From assembly GCA_017858095.1 (NCBI GenBank), contig JAFMCB010000002.1:1-64000 (forward strand): a stretch of 64,000 nucleotides of DNA. The letters are read 5' to 3'. Numbering within the stretch: position 1 is the first letter of the stretch; every line of letters starts with the position of its first letter. Source of the stretch: Methylophilaceae bacterium (lineage in GTDB: Bacteria > Pseudomonadota > Gammaproteobacteria > Burkholderiales > Methylophilaceae). The notes under the pieces were generated by a model. It saw only the letters and a list, made by a program, of their open reading frames with translations. It was not told where the DNA came from and made no database searches. A program made the position numbers and the translations under genes. Positions 16,702-26,950 of the stretch are shown piece after piece.

Positions 16702-19700
16702 ATGACATTTATAAAAAAACCTATTAAACAGGGTTTGTACAATCCAAAAAATGAGCATGATTCATGTGGTGTTGGCTTTGTTGCAAATATCCATGGTAAG
16801 AAGAGCCATCAAATCGTGCAACAAGGGCTTGAGATCCTAACTAACCTAACGCATCGTGGTGCCACAGGTTATGATCCGAAATTAGGCGATGGCGCAGGCA
16901 TTCTTTTGCAATTACCAGACAGTTTTTTTCGTGCAGAGGCGAAAAAATTAAATATTAATTTACCTGATGAGGGATATTTTGGCATCGGTATGTTATTTCT
17001 TCCTCAAAGTGAAAAAAATAGAAAGCAATGCGAAACAATCGTTTCACAAATTATTAAAGAAGAGGGTCAAGAAGAACTGGGTTGGCGTGATGTTCCAGTA
17101 AATAATAAAGATATCGCAGATGCTGCCAAACATGTTGAGCCAATTACTCGTCAAGTCTTTATTGGTCGAGCAGCTGAAGTGTATTCACAAGATGCGTTTG
17201 AAAGAAAGCTTTTTGTGATTAGAAAGCGGGCAGAAAATGCAGTCGCTGCATTGGATTTCAAAGATCCGGTAAAATTTTATATTAACTCCATGTCATCTCG
17301 TACCATTGTTTACAAAGGTATGCTGCTGGCTTGTGAAGTTGGAAACTACTATCAAGATCTGCTGCAAGAATCAATGATATCTGCGCTGGCCTTGGTTCAC
17401 CAACGCTTTTCTACCAATACTTTTCCTGCCTGGGATTTGGCTCACCCCTATCGAATGATTGCTCATAATGGCGAAATTAATACCGTCAGGGGAAATATTA
17501 ATTGGATTAATGCCCGCCATGAAAAAATGCAATCTGATTTACTGGGTGATGATTTAGAAAAACTATGGCCATTAATTGATGAGACGCAATCAGATTCTGC
17601 TAGCTTTGATAATTGTTTGGAATTACTGGTTGCCGGTGGGTATAGCTTGCCACACGCAATGATGATGTTAATTCCTGAGGCCTGGTCAAGAAACCCATTA
17701 ATGAATGAGGAAAGAAAGTCTTTTTACGAATACCATGCTGCCTTAATGGAGCCATGGGATGGTCCAGCAGCCGTTGCTTTTACCGATGGCCAGATGATCG
17801 GCGCAACTCTTGATCGAAACGGATTAAGGCCAGCGCGTTATTTAATGACCGATGATGGTGTTGTCATGATGGCTTCCGAAATGGGTGTTTTAAAATTTCC
17901 TGAAGAAAAAATTATTAAAAAGTGGCGTTTGGAGCCAGGAAAAATGCTCCTTATTGATTTGCAGGCAGGTCGAGTTATTGACGATGAAGAAATTAAAAAA
18001 TTGTTATCCAACGAAAAACCTTACGCCAAATGGATAAAACAATCTCGATATTTTTTAGGTGATTTAAAAGCTGTCGATACGGAATTAGTAATGCATGAAT
18101 CCTTACTTGATACCCAACAAAATTTTGGATTTACGCAAGAGGATATTAATTTTATTTTAAAACCGATGATTGAAACGGGGCAAGAAGCATCAGGCTCAAT
18201 GGGTAATGATGCTGCATTACCTGTTCTCTCAAATCGCCCTAAACTCATCTATAACTATTTTAAACAGTTATTTGCACAAGTAACAAATCCACCAATAGAT
18301 CCCATACGTGAAGAAATTGTTATGTCGTTGGTTACCTACATTGGGCCCCGTCCAAATTTATTAGGTATTAATGAAAAAACCGCACCAATGCGTTTAGAAG
18401 CAAGTCAGCCGGTATTAAGTTTAGAAGAATTAGAACAATTAAAAAAAATAGACGCACTCACGCAGAATCAATTTAAGTCTATTGTTATTGATATCACTTT
18501 TGAAGTTGAAGGCCAATCAGCATCGCCTGCTGCAATGAAAAACAAATTAGATGCCCTTTGTGATGATGCTAATACAGCAGTGAAAGCTGGCTATAACATT
18601 ATCATCCTCTCTGATCGGAACGTATCACGAAATAGACAGGCAATCCCAGCATTGTTAGCTTGCTCAGCAACCCATCAACATTTGGTTAAGGCGGGCAATC
18701 GAACCAATACAGGTTTAGTCGTAGACACTGGCTCAGCAAGAGAGGTACACCATTTTGCACTTTTAGCTGGATATGGTGCAGAAGCAGTTTGCCCTTGGCT
18801 AACTATTGAAACTATCAATTCTTTAACGGATAACTTTATCGAAGCTCAAGAGAAATTTATAAAGGCAATTGGCAAAGGTCTGTATAAAGTTATGTCAAAA
18901 ATGGGTATCTCAACATACCAGTCCTACTGTGGTGCCCAAATTTTTGAAGCAGTGGGATTAAATCAAAAATTTATTGATCAATATTTCACTGGTACGGCAA
19001 CAAATATTGAAGGAATTGGTATTGATGCAATTGCGCAAGAGGTTGATCGTATGCACGCCGCAGCATTTGGCGACGATCCAGTGCTTTCCAACGCATTAGA
19101 TGCTGGGGGTGAATATGCATTTCGCATTCGTGGAGAGGAACACATGTGGAACCCAGAGTCAATTGCGAAACTCCAACACTCTACAAGAACAAATCAATAC
19201 GATACTTATAAAGAATATGCCCAATTAATTAATGACCAATCACACCGCCATAAAACGTTAAGGGGTTTATTTGTATTTAAATCATCCACCTCCATTTCAA
19301 TTGACGAAGTCGAGCCAGCGACAGAAATTGTGAAACGTTTTGCTACGGGAGCTATGTCACTAGGATCGATTTCAACAGAAGCACATTCGACGTTGGCTGT
19401 TGCCATGAATCGTATTGGAGGTAAATCGAATACAGGTGAAGGCGGCGAGGATGCAAAACGTTTTATTCCAATTTTGAAAAATACATCGATAGCAGAGCAT
19501 CTGGGTAAAGATATTATCGAGTCCAATTATGAATTAAAAGCTGGTGATTCAATGCGTTCTAGAATTAAGCAGGTTGCCTCTGGGCGTTTTGGTGTAACTG
19601 CGGCTTATTTATGCGCTGCGGATCAGATTCAAATAAAAATGGCACAAGGAGCAAAACCTGGAGAGGGCGGTCAATTACCCGGACACAAAGTCAGCGCTTA

Positions 19701-21324
19701 CATTGCTAAATTAAGATTTTCAGTGCCCGGAGTTGGCCTTATCTCACCACCACCACATCATGATATTTATTCAATTGAAGATTTAGCTCAGTTAATTCAT
19801 GATTTAAAAAATGCTAACCCAAATGCTGATATTTCCGTGAAGCTAGTGTCAGAAACTGGTGTGGGCACGGTTGCTGCGGGTGTCGCAAAAGCAAAATCTG
19901 ACCACATAGTTATCGCTGGGCATGATGGTGGAACGGGAGCTTCACCTATATCATCGATTAAACATGCTGGTACACCCTGGGAAATTGGTCTGGCAGAAAC
20001 ACAACAAACATTAGTGCTTAATCAACTTCGGGGCAGAGTAATTCTGCAAGTTGATGGACAAATGAAAACAGGTCGCGATGTTGCAATTGGCGCTATGTTA
20101 GGTGCTGATGAGTTTGGTTTTGCAACGGCACCCTTGGTTGTTGAGGGCTGCATTATGATGAGAAAATGCCATCTCAATACATGTCCTGTAGGTATTGCAA
20201 CGCAAGATCCCGAACTAAGAAAACGTTTTAAAGGCCAACCTGATCATGTGGTTAATTTCTTTTTCTTTATTGCAGAGGAAGTGCGAGAAATCATGGCCTC
20301 ACTTGGTATTAAAAAATTTAATGATTTGATAGGCCGCAGTGATTTACTTGATATGCAAAAGGGTATTGAGCATTGGAAAATCCAAGGCCTAGATTTTAGT
20401 CGTATTTTCTATCAACCAATACTTGAGCATGAGGTTGCTCGTTATCATGTTGAGAATCAAGATCATGGCTTAGATAAAGCATTAGATCATGAGATTATTA
20501 GACAAGCCTTGTCAGCGGTAGAGACAAAAAAACCAATTGAGTTTGCTATTCCCATTACTAACACTAATCGAACGGTGGGGACATTACTTTCTCATGAGGT
20601 GGCGAAACGCTATGGAAATGAAGGTTTAAATCCAGGTACTATTAAAGTCAATTTAAATGGAACAGCCGGACAAAGTTTTGGTGCTTTCTTAGCAAAAGGA
20701 ATTACGTTTAATTTGCATGGCGAAGGTAACGACTATGTTGGTAAAGGGTTATGTGGAGGAACAATTATTATTCAGCCACCAGCAAACTTTAAAGGCATTG
20801 AGGGCAATAATATAATTGTTGGGAATACCGTTATGTATGGCGCTACTAGCGGTGAAACCTACTTTAGAGGGATTGCAGGTGAACGTTTTTGTGTAAGAAA
20901 TTCCGGTGCAAGTGCGGTCGTTGAAGGTTTAGGTAACCATGGGTGTGAATATATGACGGGTGGTACGGTCGTTGTCCTCGGATCAACAGGACAAAATTTT
21001 GCTGCTGGCATGTCTGGCGGCGTTGCTTATATTTATGATCCAACTAATAGTTTTGAAAAATTTTGTAACCCTACAATGGTGAGTTTGGAAAAAATTGAAA
21101 AAGATTCTATGCAGCCAAAAATCGCTAGACATTTAAATTTGGCAGATGAAGTTATTTTAAAAGGCTTAATTGAAAATCACGCCAATTATACAAATAGTCC
21201 GATAGCAAATTCAATTCTTGAAAATTGGGAAAATGAATTGAACAATTTTGTTAAAGTTATGCCTCATGAATATCGACGCGCTTTAAATGAGTTACATCAG
21301 GCAACATCTAAGGAGGCAGCTTAA
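16702..21324 (+). CDS. gltB: Glutamate synthase (NADPH), large subunit
   Basis: 1540 residues. Makes two glutamates from glutamine and 2-oxoglutarate, the main ammonium assimilation step with glutamine synthetase. A 21-residue propeptide precedes the nucleophile Cys22 (HDSCGVGF) of the N-terminal amidotransferase domain. A central domain and the FMN-binding synthase barrel ([14 protein letters not shown] near 990, [10 protein letters not shown] near 1074) follow. The 3Fe-4S cysteines are in [13 protein letters not shown] near 1155-1167. The C-terminal GXXGXXXG beta-helix is near 1290-1480. The stop codon is directly followed by the gltD start. All expected domains are present. Confidence 0.97.
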   Translation: MTFIKKPIKQGLYNPKNEHDSCGVGFVANIHGKKSHQIVQQGLEILTNLTHRGATGYDPKLGDGAGILLQLPDSFFRAEAKKLNINLPDEGYFGIGMLFLPQSEKNRKQCETIVSQIIKEEGQEELGWRDVPVNNKDIADAAKHVEPITRQVFIGRAAEVYSQDAFERKLFVIRKRAENAVAALDFKDPVKFYINSMSSRTIVYKGMLLACEVGNYYQDLLQESMISALALVHQRFSTNTFPAWDLAHPYRMIAHNGEINTVRGNINWINARHEKMQSDLLGDDLEKLWPLIDETQSDSASFDNCLELLVAGGYSLPHAMMMLIPEAWSRNPLMNEERKSFYEYHAALMEPWDGPAAVAFTDGQMIGATLDRNGLRPARYLMTDDGVVMMASEMGVLKFPEEKIIKKWRLEPGKMLLIDLQAGRVIDDEEIKKLLSNEKPYAKWIKQSRYFLGDLKAVDTELVMHESLLDTQQNFGFTQEDINFILKPMIETGQEASGSMGNDAALPVLSNRPKLIYNYFKQLFAQVTNPPIDPIREEIVMSLVTYIGPRPNLLGINEKTAPMRLEASQPVLSLEELEQLKKIDALTQNQFKSIVIDITFEVEGQSASPAAMKNKLDALCDDANTAVKAGYNIIILSDRNVSRNRQAIPALLACSATHQHLVKAGNRTNTGLVVDTGSAREVHHFALLAGYGAEAVCPWLTIETINSLTDNFIEAQEKFIKAIGKGLYKVMSKMGISTYQSYCGAQIFEAVGLNQKFIDQYFTGTATNIEGIGIDAIAQEVDRMHAAAFGDDPVLSNALDAGGEYAFRIRGEEHMWNPESIAKLQHSTRTNQYDTYKEYAQLINDQSHRHKTLRGLFVFKSSTSISIDEVEPATEIVKRFATGAMSLGSISTEAHSTLAVAMNRIGGKSNTGEGGEDAKRFIPILKNTSIAEHLGKDIIESNYELKAGDSMRSRIKQVASGRFGVTAAYLCAADQIQIKMAQGAKPGEGGQLPGHKVSAYIAKLRFSVPGVGLISPPPHHDIYSIEDLAQLIHDLKNANPNADISVKLVSETGVGTVAAGVAKAKSDHIVIAGHDGGTGASPISSIKHAGTPWEIGLAETQQTLVLNQLRGRVILQVDGQMKTGRDVAIGAMLGADEFGFATAPLVVEGCIMMRKCHLNTCPVGIATQDPELRKRFKGQPDHVVNFFFFIAEEVREIMASLGIKKFNDLIGRSDLLDMQKGIEHWKIQGLDFSRIFYQPILEHEVARYHVENQDHGLDKALDHEIIRQALSAVETKKPIEFAIPITNTNRTVGTLLSHEVAKRYGNEGLNPGTIKVNLNGTAGQSFGAFLAKGITFNLHGEGNDYVGKGLCGGTIIIQPPANFKGIEGNNIIVGNTVMYGATSGETYFRGIAGERFCVRNSGASAVVEGLGNHGCEYMTGGTVVVLGSTGQNFAAGMSGGVAYIYDPTNSFEKFCNPTMVSLEKIEKDSMQPKIARHLNLADEVILKGLIENHANYTNSPIANSILENWENELNNFVKVMPHEYRRALNELHQATSKEAA

Positions 21325-22752
21325 GTGGGAAAAGTAACAGGTTTTATGGAATATCCTCGACTTGATGAAGGATATATTCCGCCTTCCGAAAGGATTAAAA
21401 ATTACAAAGAATTCGTGCTTCATTTATCTGATGAAGAAGCCAAAATTCAAGGTGCGCGTTGCATGGATTGTGGCATCCCATTTTGTAACAATGGCTGCCC
21501 AGTAAATAATATTATTCCAGACTGGAATGATTTGGTATACCAGCAAAATTGGCGTGCAGCTATTGATGTCTTACACTCGACGAATAATTTCCCAGAATTT
21601 ACTGGTCGAATTTGTCCAGCACCATGTGAGGCAGCATGTACATTAAATATTAATTCTGATGCGGTGGGCATAAAATCCATTGAGCATGCAATTATTGATA
21701 AAGCCTGGGAAAATAATTGGGTTGTGCCACAACCGCCAAAACATAAAACGGGAAAAAAAATTGCAATTGTTGGTTCTGGCCCTGCAGGCTTAGCTGCAGC
21801 TCAACAATTAGCAAGAGCAGGTCATGCGGTTGATGTGCTAGAGAAAAATGATCGAATTGGCGGCTTGCTTCGTTATGGTATTCCTGACTTTAAGATGGAA
21901 AAAACACACATTGACCGTCGTATGGAACAAATGGAAGCTGAAGGGGTTTGCTTTAAGCCCAACCAGAATGTGGGTGGAAATATTTCTCCTGATCAATTGG
22001 TAGATGAGTATGATGCAGTAATTTTAGCTGGTGGAGCTGAATGGCCACGAGACCTCCCTGTGCCTGGACGTGAGTTGGATGGTGTGCATTTTGCGATGGA
22101 CTTTTTGCCCTCACAAAACAAAGTGGTAGCAGGCGATAAAGTTAAAGAACAAATTACAGCAACTGGAAAACATGTCGTTGTAATTGGCGGCGGCGATACA
22201 GGGTCTGATTGTGTTGGCACTTCTAATCGTCATGGTGCCGCTTCCGTAACGCAATTTGAATTGATGCCCCAACCCCCGGAGCAGGAAAATAAAGAACTTG
22301 TTTGGCCTTATTGGCCATTAAAATTAAGAACATCCAGTTCACACGAGGAAGGTTGTGAACGTGACTGGTCAGTGGCAACAAAATCATTTGTTGGTGAGAA
22401 CGGTAAAGTTAGAGAATTAATTGCATCTAAGGTTGAATGGAAAGATGGAAAGATGCAGGAAATGCCAAATTCCGAATTTAAAATGAAGGCAGACCTTGTT
22501 CTCTTAGCTATGGGCTTTCTCGGACCACAACAAAATTTATTAGACCAATTTAAAGTAGATAAAGATCAACGAGGTAATGCAAAAGCTGCAACCGAAGGTG
22601 AAAATTGCTACGCTACTTCTCGTAAAAAAGTATTTGCTGCCGGAGATATGCGCCGCGGTCAATCATTAGTTGTATGGGCAATCAGAGAAGGTCGTCAATG
22701 TGCACGTTCCGTTGATGAATTCTTGATGGGCAAAAGCTCATTACCACGCTAA
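21325..22752 (+). CDS. gltD: Glutamate synthase, small subunit
   Basis: 475 residues. Supplies electrons from NADPH to the large subunit. The N-terminal Fe-S region is [17 protein letters not shown] at about 47-63 with CPAPCEAAC near 96. The FAD site is [10 protein letters not shown] near 152, and the second nucleotide site is [12 protein letters not shown] near 288. The start is GTG immediately after the gltB stop, with AAGGAGGCAG in the end of gltB as the ribosome binding site. The order gltB-gltD-hemE is compact; hemE starts 50 bases on. Confidence 0.96.
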   Translation: MGKVTGFMEYPRLDEGYIPPSERIKNYKEFVLHLSDEEAKIQGARCMDCGIPFCNNGCPVNNIIPDWNDLVYQQNWRAAIDVLHSTNNFPEFTGRICPAPCEAACTLNINSDAVGIKSIEHAIIDKAWENNWVVPQPPKHKTGKKIAIVGSGPAGLAAAQQLARAGHAVDVLEKNDRIGGLLRYGIPDFKMEKTHIDRRMEQMEAEGVCFKPNQNVGGNISPDQLVDEYDAVILAGGAEWPRDLPVPGRELDGVHFAMDFLPSQNKVVAGDKVKEQITATGKHVVVIGGGDTGSDCVGTSNRHGAASVTQFELMPQPPEQENKELVWPYWPLKLRTSSSHEEGCERDWSVATKSFVGENGKVRELIASKVEWKDGKMQEMPNSEFKMKADLVLLAMGFLGPQQNLLDQFKVDKDQRGNAKAATEGENCYATSRKKVFAAGDMRRGQSLVVWAIREGRQCARSVDEFLMGKSSLPR

Positions 22753-22802
22753 GCCATCTAGTCTTCAAGGCTTTTCTGTAAACAAAATAAGAAGCATTTT
22801 CT

Positions 22803-23867
22803 ATGACGGATCTAAAAAACGATGCTATTTTAAAAACGTTAAGAGGTGAAAAAACTTCTTATACCCCTTCTTGGATTATGCGACAAGCAGGAAGATATTT
22901 ACCTGAATATCGTGCTACCAGAAAAAATGCAGGGAGTTTTTTAGAGCTTTGCAAAAATACTGATTTTGCTACTGAAGTTACATTGCAACCGCTTGACCGA
23001 TACCCTCTTCTTGATGCTTCAATTTTATTTTCAGATATATTAACTGTGCCTGACGCGATGGGATTAGGACTTTATTTTGTTGAGGGAGAAGGACCTAAAT
23101 TCAAGCACCCATTAACGGACGAATCATCGATACAAAAATTAGATATCCCAGATATTGAAGATGCACTATCTTATGTTTTTAATGCGGTAAGAAGTATTAA
23201 AGTGGCTTTAAATAGCCGCGTCCCATTGATTGGTTTTTCAGGAAGTCCATGGACACTTGCTACCTATATGGTTGAAGGCCAAGGCGGCACAGATTTTTTG
23301 ACTATCAAAAAAATGGCTTATTCAAGGCCCGACCTAATTCATCATATTTTAAAAATTACCACAGAATCGGTAAGTAAGTATTTAGCACTTCAAATTGATG
23401 CTGGCGCTGATATTGTGATGATTTTTGATTCATGGGGAGGCGCATTGGCAGATAATGAATACGAACCTTTATCTTTAAATTACATGAAAGTTATTATTCA
23501 TAACCTTAATTTAATGGGTTATCAAGATACACCCAAAATAATTTTTACTAAAGGTGGCGGACAGTGGCTAGAAAAACAAGCTAACAGCGGCGCTGATGCT
23601 TTGGGCATAGATTGGCAAACGAATATAGGTGTTGCTAGAAAAATGGTTAACAACCAATTAACTTTACAGGGCAATATGGATCCCTCAATATTATTATCAA
23701 CACCCAAAGCGATTGAAGCTGCCGCCAAACAAATTATTGATGACTATGGCTACGGTGAGAGACATATTTTTAACTTGGGTCATGGTATAACGCAATTTAC
23801 TCCACCCGAAAATGTTCAGTGCTTACTTGAAACTGTTCGATCCTACAGCACCCAGTTCCATAACTAA
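22803..23867 (+). CDS. hemE: Uroporphyrinogen decarboxylase
   Basis: 354 residues. Decarboxylates the four acetate side chains of uroporphyrinogen III to give coproporphyrinogen III. The N-terminal signature PSWIMRQAGRYLPEYR is at about 21-36, the catalytic aspartate is in ASILFSDILTVPDAMG near 72-87, and GFSGSPWTLATYMVEG is near 140-155. Length is normal. It lies between gltD and dgkA on the same strand, with 13 bases to dgkA. Confidence 0.96.
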   Translation: MTDLKNDAILKTLRGEKTSYTPSWIMRQAGRYLPEYRATRKNAGSFLELCKNTDFATEVTLQPLDRYPLLDASILFSDILTVPDAMGLGLYFVEGEGPKFKHPLTDESSIQKLDIPDIEDALSYVFNAVRSIKVALNSRVPLIGFSGSPWTLATYMVEGQGGTDFLTIKKMAYSRPDLIHHILKITTESVSKYLALQIDAGADIVMIFDSWGGALADNEYEPLSLNYMKVIIHNLNLMGYQDTPKIIFTKGGGQWLEKQANSGADALGIDWQTNIGVARKMVNNQLTLQGNMDPSILLSTPKAIEAAAKQIIDDYGYGERHIFNLGHGITQFTPPENVQCLLETVRSYSTQFHN

Positions 23868-23880
23868 ATTTTTTAGAAGA

Positions 23881-24261
23881 ATGGCTAAAATAAATCAAAA
23901 TTCGTTTAAAGGGAAAAAAGGATTAACAAGAATTATTAATGCTTTTGCTTTTTCAATGGCAGGATTTTATGCCGCTTTTAAAAATGAACATGCATTTAGA
24001 CAAGAAATTTTTTTAGCACTAATTCTAATTCCATTAGGTGCTTTGATTGGTGAGAGTCCTATGCAAAAATCATTGTTGGTTTCTAGTATATTTTTAGTAC
24101 TTATTGTTGAACTAATTAATTCAGGAATTGAAGCTACCATTGATCGCATTTCACTTAAAAAAAATGAATTAGCTAAACGTGCAAAAGATATAGCAAGTGC
24201 CGCTGTTTTTCTCACAATCATGAATGCTATTATTACTTGGATTATTATCTTATTTTTTTAA
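23881..24261 (+). CDS. dgkA: Diacylglycerol kinase
   Basis: 126 residues from the ATG at 23881, which has AGAAG just upstream; a longer frame from 23812 would run into hemE. Small inner-membrane enzyme that phosphorylates diacylglycerol to phosphatidate, recycling lipid from membrane-derived oligosaccharide synthesis. Three membrane helices at about 28-45, 48-72 and 100-125. The active-site motif is VELINSGIEATIDRI near 74-88 and the N-terminal helix contains FAFSMAGFYAAFKNEHAFRQE. Its stop codon shares two bases with the stop codon of the converging gene on the other strand. Confidence 0.92.
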   Translation: MAKINQNSFKGKKGLTRIINAFAFSMAGFYAAFKNEHAFRQEIFLALILIPLGALIGESPMQKSLLVSSIFLVLIVELINSGIEATIDRISLKKNELAKRAKDIASAAVFLTIMNAIITWIIILFF

Positions 24262-24512
24262 TGATTTAGATATTTGCCCATAGTAATAATTGTTCTTCCA
24301 TCGTGAGATTGTATTAGGTATGAGTTGCTGTGATCAATCAAATATAGCAACTCTTCTTGTTTAAGATGATCTTTGAGCGCTTGTATTGTTTTAAGCTTGA
24401 AATAGCGCAAATAACCACGATGGTTTATTTTTTTTCTGGCACCGTATCTAAGCAAAGCATGTTGAATAATCTCTGGAATATCTTGCACCTGACAGGCTAG
24501 TTCTTTTTTCAT
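24258..24512 (-). CDS. Unrecognised 84-residue protein with an ECF-type promoter
   Basis: Start chosen at the second of two adjacent ATGs because AGGAG lies 5 bases before it; a longer frame to 24545 would run through the leader hairpin. The product is soluble and basic, starting MKKELACQVQDIPEIIQHALL, with a Lys/Arg/His-rich middle (RYGARKKINHRGYLRYFKLK) and an end SHDGRTIITMGKYLNH. No signal peptide or membrane helix is visible, and I recognise no family. The promoter motif (24627-24597) is identical in its key bases and spacing to that of the ECF sigma gene 24 kb away, so it is a likely member of that regulon. It converges on dgkA. Confidence 0.65.
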   Translation of the reverse strand: MKKELACQVQDIPEIIQHALLRYGARKKINHRGYLRYFKLKTIQALKDHLKQEELLYLIDHSNSYLIQSHDGRTIITMGKYLNH

Positions 24513-24550
24513 CATTTCTCCTAAAAAGGTGGCTAGTTTTCGCACTAGCC
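24495..24550 (-). promoter_or_regulatory. Structured leader with competing pairings around the start codon
   Basis: On the minus strand GGCTAGT (24550-24544) can pair with ACTAGCC at 24537-24531, forming a hairpin before the ribosome binding site. It can also pair with an identical ACTAGCC at 24501-24495, inside the coding region, which would enclose the ribosome binding site and ATG. The first hairpin is followed by ACCTTTTT. Two mutually exclusive states are therefore possible. Confidence 0.4.
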
Positions 24551-24596
24551 CTGCGAAGAAAGGAATTCTTAGGGGAATAATTACCTTGTCTTAATA

Positions 24597-24627
24597 ATTC
24601 AGACGTTAAATTATTATTTTTGTCAGG
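24597..24627 (-). promoter_or_regulatory. ECF-type promoter of the 84-residue protein gene
   Basis: On the minus strand CCTGAC (24627-24622), a 16-base spacer, then CGTCT (24605-24601) followed by GAAT. The six and five key bases and the spacing are the same as at the sigma gene promoter. It lies in a 156-base intergenic gap, correctly oriented, about 85-110 bases before the start codon. Confidence 0.6.
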
Positions 24628-24701
24628 ATTTTTAATTTAAAAGCTTTTTAATTTTTTATATTTGCTAAACTTAACTTTCCATTAATTATTTTTTTAAAAA
24701 T

Positions 24702-25421
24702 ATGTATAAGAATGTTGCAATTCTTGGTGCCTCCAGTTCGATTGCACAAGCGATTATTAATCAGATTCATGCAGATTATCCAGATGCAAACATTTTTGCA
24801 TTATCAAGAAAAGTATTAGCAGTTAGTAATGAAAAAATAAAATATTTTTCTATTAATTATGACGATGAATTTTCCATTGAGAAGGCAGCAAATCTTTCAT
24901 CACAACATGGGCCCCTTGACTTAATATTTGTCGCTAATGGAATCTTGCACGACGAATCGACTAAGCCAGAGAAATCCATTCGAGATTTTTCAATTGCAAA
25001 TTTTGAAAAGGTATTTAAGGTAAATACAATTTTGCCCGCCATGATGGCAAAATATTTTGTTCCAAAATTAAACAAAGATGAGCGATCAGTCTTTGCTGTT
25101 TTATCAGCTCGAGTTGGCAGCATCTCGGACAATAAATTAGGTGGCTGGTATGCTTATCGCGCATCTAAGTCTGCCTTAAATATGATTATAAAAAATCTAG
25201 CTATTGAAACAAATCGTTTAAATAAGCAAGCAATTATTTTAAGTTTACACCCTGGAACAGTTGATTCGCCTCTATCAAAGCCGTTTCAGAAAGGTATTGC
25301 TCAAGAAAAAATATTTAGCCCAGAAGTTGCTGCAATAAAATTACTTAGTGCCATTAAAAAAAGCTCTGTAAATGATACTGGCAGTTTTATCGCGTGGGAC
25401 GAAAAAAAGATTACACCCTAA
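24702..25421 (+). CDS. SDR family oxidoreductase (C-factor-like)
   Basis: 239 residues. Rossmann NAD(P) site GASSSIAQAI at 9-18, where the usual third glycine position is changed. There is a VANGIL motif near 83 and the catalytic pair in WYAYRASKSALN (Tyr-x3-Lys) near 148-159. The HPGTVDSPLSKPF segment near 186 is typical of the CsgA / C-factor-like SDR group. Substrate unknown. It is followed 8 bases on by the aminotransferase gene. Confidence 0.8.
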   Translation: MYKNVAILGASSSIAQAIINQIHADYPDANIFALSRKVLAVSNEKIKYFSINYDDEFSIEKAANLSSQHGPLDLIFVANGILHDESTKPEKSIRDFSIANFEKVFKVNTILPAMMAKYFVPKLNKDERSVFAVLSARVGSISDNKLGGWYAYRASKSALNMIIKNLAIETNRLNKQAIILSLHPGTVDSPLSKPFQKGIAQEKIFSPEVAAIKLLSAIKKSSVNDTGSFIAWDEKKITP

Positions 25422-25429
25422 GGTTATCT

Positions 25430-26560
25430 ATGATTGAGTTTGACCAGCCCATAGACAGACAAAATACAGATTCAATTCGATGGGATCGTTATGACAAGGA
25501 CGTTATTCCCCTCTGGGTTGCTGACATGGATTTTAGGTCACCTGCCTGTGTCATAGAAGCCTTAAGAAAAAGAGTCGAGCATGGAATTTTTGGCTACACG
25601 CATGAGCCAAAAGAATTAAAAGAAAAAATAGTGGACTATGTTTACCTTCAATTTAATTGGAAGATCAGCGAAGATTGGATTGTATTTATTCCTAGTGTGG
25701 TATCAGGCTTATATTCTGCTGCTAGTCAATATGCAAAAAAAGACGACCATATTTTAGTGCCTCGCCCGGTATACCATCATTTGAGATGGGCACCGCAAAA
25801 AGCAGAACGTGATTTTTCTGAGGTAGAGTTAATTTGTGAAAATAATCGAATATATATAAATGAATCTACTTTACAAGATCGCAAAGAAAAAAACACTAGA
25901 CTTTTCATGTTCTGTAATCCACATAATCCGGGAGGTACGGTCTACAGTAAAAAAGAACTTGAGGCGATAGCTAACTTTTGTATAAAAAATAATATTCTAA
26001 TTTGTTCCGATGAGATTCATGCTGGTATGGTGCTAGATGATAAGAAACATATACCAATTGCTAGCATCTCAAGTGAGATATCTAAAAAAACAATTACATT
26101 AATGTCGTTGAATAAAACATTTAATTTTCCCGGTGTTGGAACTGCATGGGCAATTTCAGAAAATAAAGAATTAAGAGACAGTATTAGGCAGGGTGTAGGG
26201 ACAATAATTCCTGAAACGCAGATTTTTGGCTACACATCGACTTTAGCGGCACTTGATGAAGGTGAGGCATGGAGAAAAAATTTATTACAATATTTGAAGA
26301 AGAATCGTAAATTAGTTCAAGAAAAAATGACAACAATTAAAGGATTAAATCTTTATACCATTGAGGCAAGCTATCTTGCATGGATATCTTACGAAAAATC
26401 GCAATACAAAGACCTTTCAAAATTATTCGTTGACCATGGAGTAGCAGTTCAACCAGGATCAATGTTTAATGAAGATAAGCATTTTCGCCTGAATTTTGCG
26501 ACACAAAGCAATATTTTGGAGGAAGCATTAGTTCGAATTCAAAGAGCGTTAAAAAATTGA
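25430..26560 (+). CDS. MalY/PatB-type PLP aminotransferase or cystathionine beta-lyase
   Basis: 376 residues from the ATG at 25430. Fold-type I PLP enzyme. The N-terminal signature RQNTDSIRWDRYDKDVIPLWVADMDF, FCNPHNPGG near 159-167, the PLP aspartate in CSDEIHAGM and the Schiff-base lysine in SLNKTFNFPG place it in the MalY/PatB group. Members cleave the C-S bond of cystathionine and related beta-substituted amino acids, and some act as aminotransferases. It could supply homocysteine to MetH (encoded in this window); this is inference. It has a normal length. Confidence 0.84.
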   Translation: MIEFDQPIDRQNTDSIRWDRYDKDVIPLWVADMDFRSPACVIEALRKRVEHGIFGYTHEPKELKEKIVDYVYLQFNWKISEDWIVFIPSVVSGLYSAASQYAKKDDHILVPRPVYHHLRWAPQKAERDFSEVELICENNRIYINESTLQDRKEKNTRLFMFCNPHNPGGTVYSKKELEAIANFCIKNNILICSDEIHAGMVLDDKKHIPIASISSEISKKTITLMSLNKTFNFPGVGTAWAISENKELRDSIRQGVGTIIPETQIFGYTSTLAALDEGEAWRKNLLQYLKKNRKLVQEKMTTIKGLNLYTIEASYLAWISYEKSQYKDLSKLFVDHGVAVQPGSMFNEDKHFRLNFATQSNILEEALVRIQRALKN

Positions 26561-26569
26561 ATTTGCGAA

Positions 26570-26602
26570 TAAAAAAAGCTCCCCAGGATACTGAGAAGCT
26601 TT
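26570..26602 (-). terminator. Rho-independent terminator after the small lipoprotein gene
   Basis: On the minus strand AAAGCTTCTCAG and CTGGGGAGCTTT pair fully when G-U pairs are allowed, around TATC, and are followed by seven T residues. Read on the plus strand the same stem has two C-A mismatches and no T tract, so it belongs to the minus-strand gene. Confidence 0.75.
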
Positions 26603-26610
26603 AATAAATA

Positions 26611-26841
26611 CTACTTAATTTCTGGGCTGAGTTCTAAATCTGCACCACCGTCTTCAGCTGATGGATTAAACCCACCGTTTCCACCAATCAATAAAGCATC
26701 TGTTGAGTGAAATGGTTTTGAATCTGATGCTTCAGCAGCACTCGATGATTCATCAGCAGCAGCTGTATCCGCTGAAGTAGCAGAATTATCGCAAGCAAAA
26801 AGAAAAGTTGTTGCGAGAAAAATAAAAAACAATCTAAACAT
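26611..26841 (-). CDS. Small low-complexity lipoprotein
   Basis: 76 residues. MFRLFFIFLATTFLFAC is a lipoprotein signal with lipobox LFAC (Cys17). The mature part is about 60 residues, rich in Ala, Ser, Asp and Glu (ATSADTAAADESSSAAEASD), then a FHSTDALLIGGNGGFNPS segment and an acidic end. No family recognised. It has its own terminator and an upstream region with several palindromes, so it looks like a separately regulated monocistronic gene. Envelope location is predicted. Confidence 0.7.
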   Translation of the reverse strand: MFRLFFIFLATTFLFACDNSATSADTAAADESSSAAEASDSKPFHSTDALLIGGNGGFNPSAEDGGADLELSPEIK

Positions 26842-26867
26842 ACGGATTCCTTTAATTTTTAAAATTT

Positions 26868-26923
26868 CAAATTGAATTATTCAATTTGTAAAAAAATATT
26901 AACACTCCTGTAAATTTTTACAA
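26868..26923. promoter_or_regulatory. Operator-like palindromes before the lipoprotein gene
   Basis: CAAATTGAA and TTCAATTTG (26868-26888) are perfect 9-base arms around TTA. TTGTAAAAA (26886-26894) and TTTTTACAA (26915-26923) are a second pair. TGTAAA and TTTACA (26909-26922) make a third. All lie in the 109-base gap upstream of the lipoprotein gene. The regulator is unknown, and AT-rich sequence raises the chance of accidental palindromes. Confidence 0.35.
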
Positions 26924-26950
26924 CAGAAAGTACGATTTACCGATAAATAA

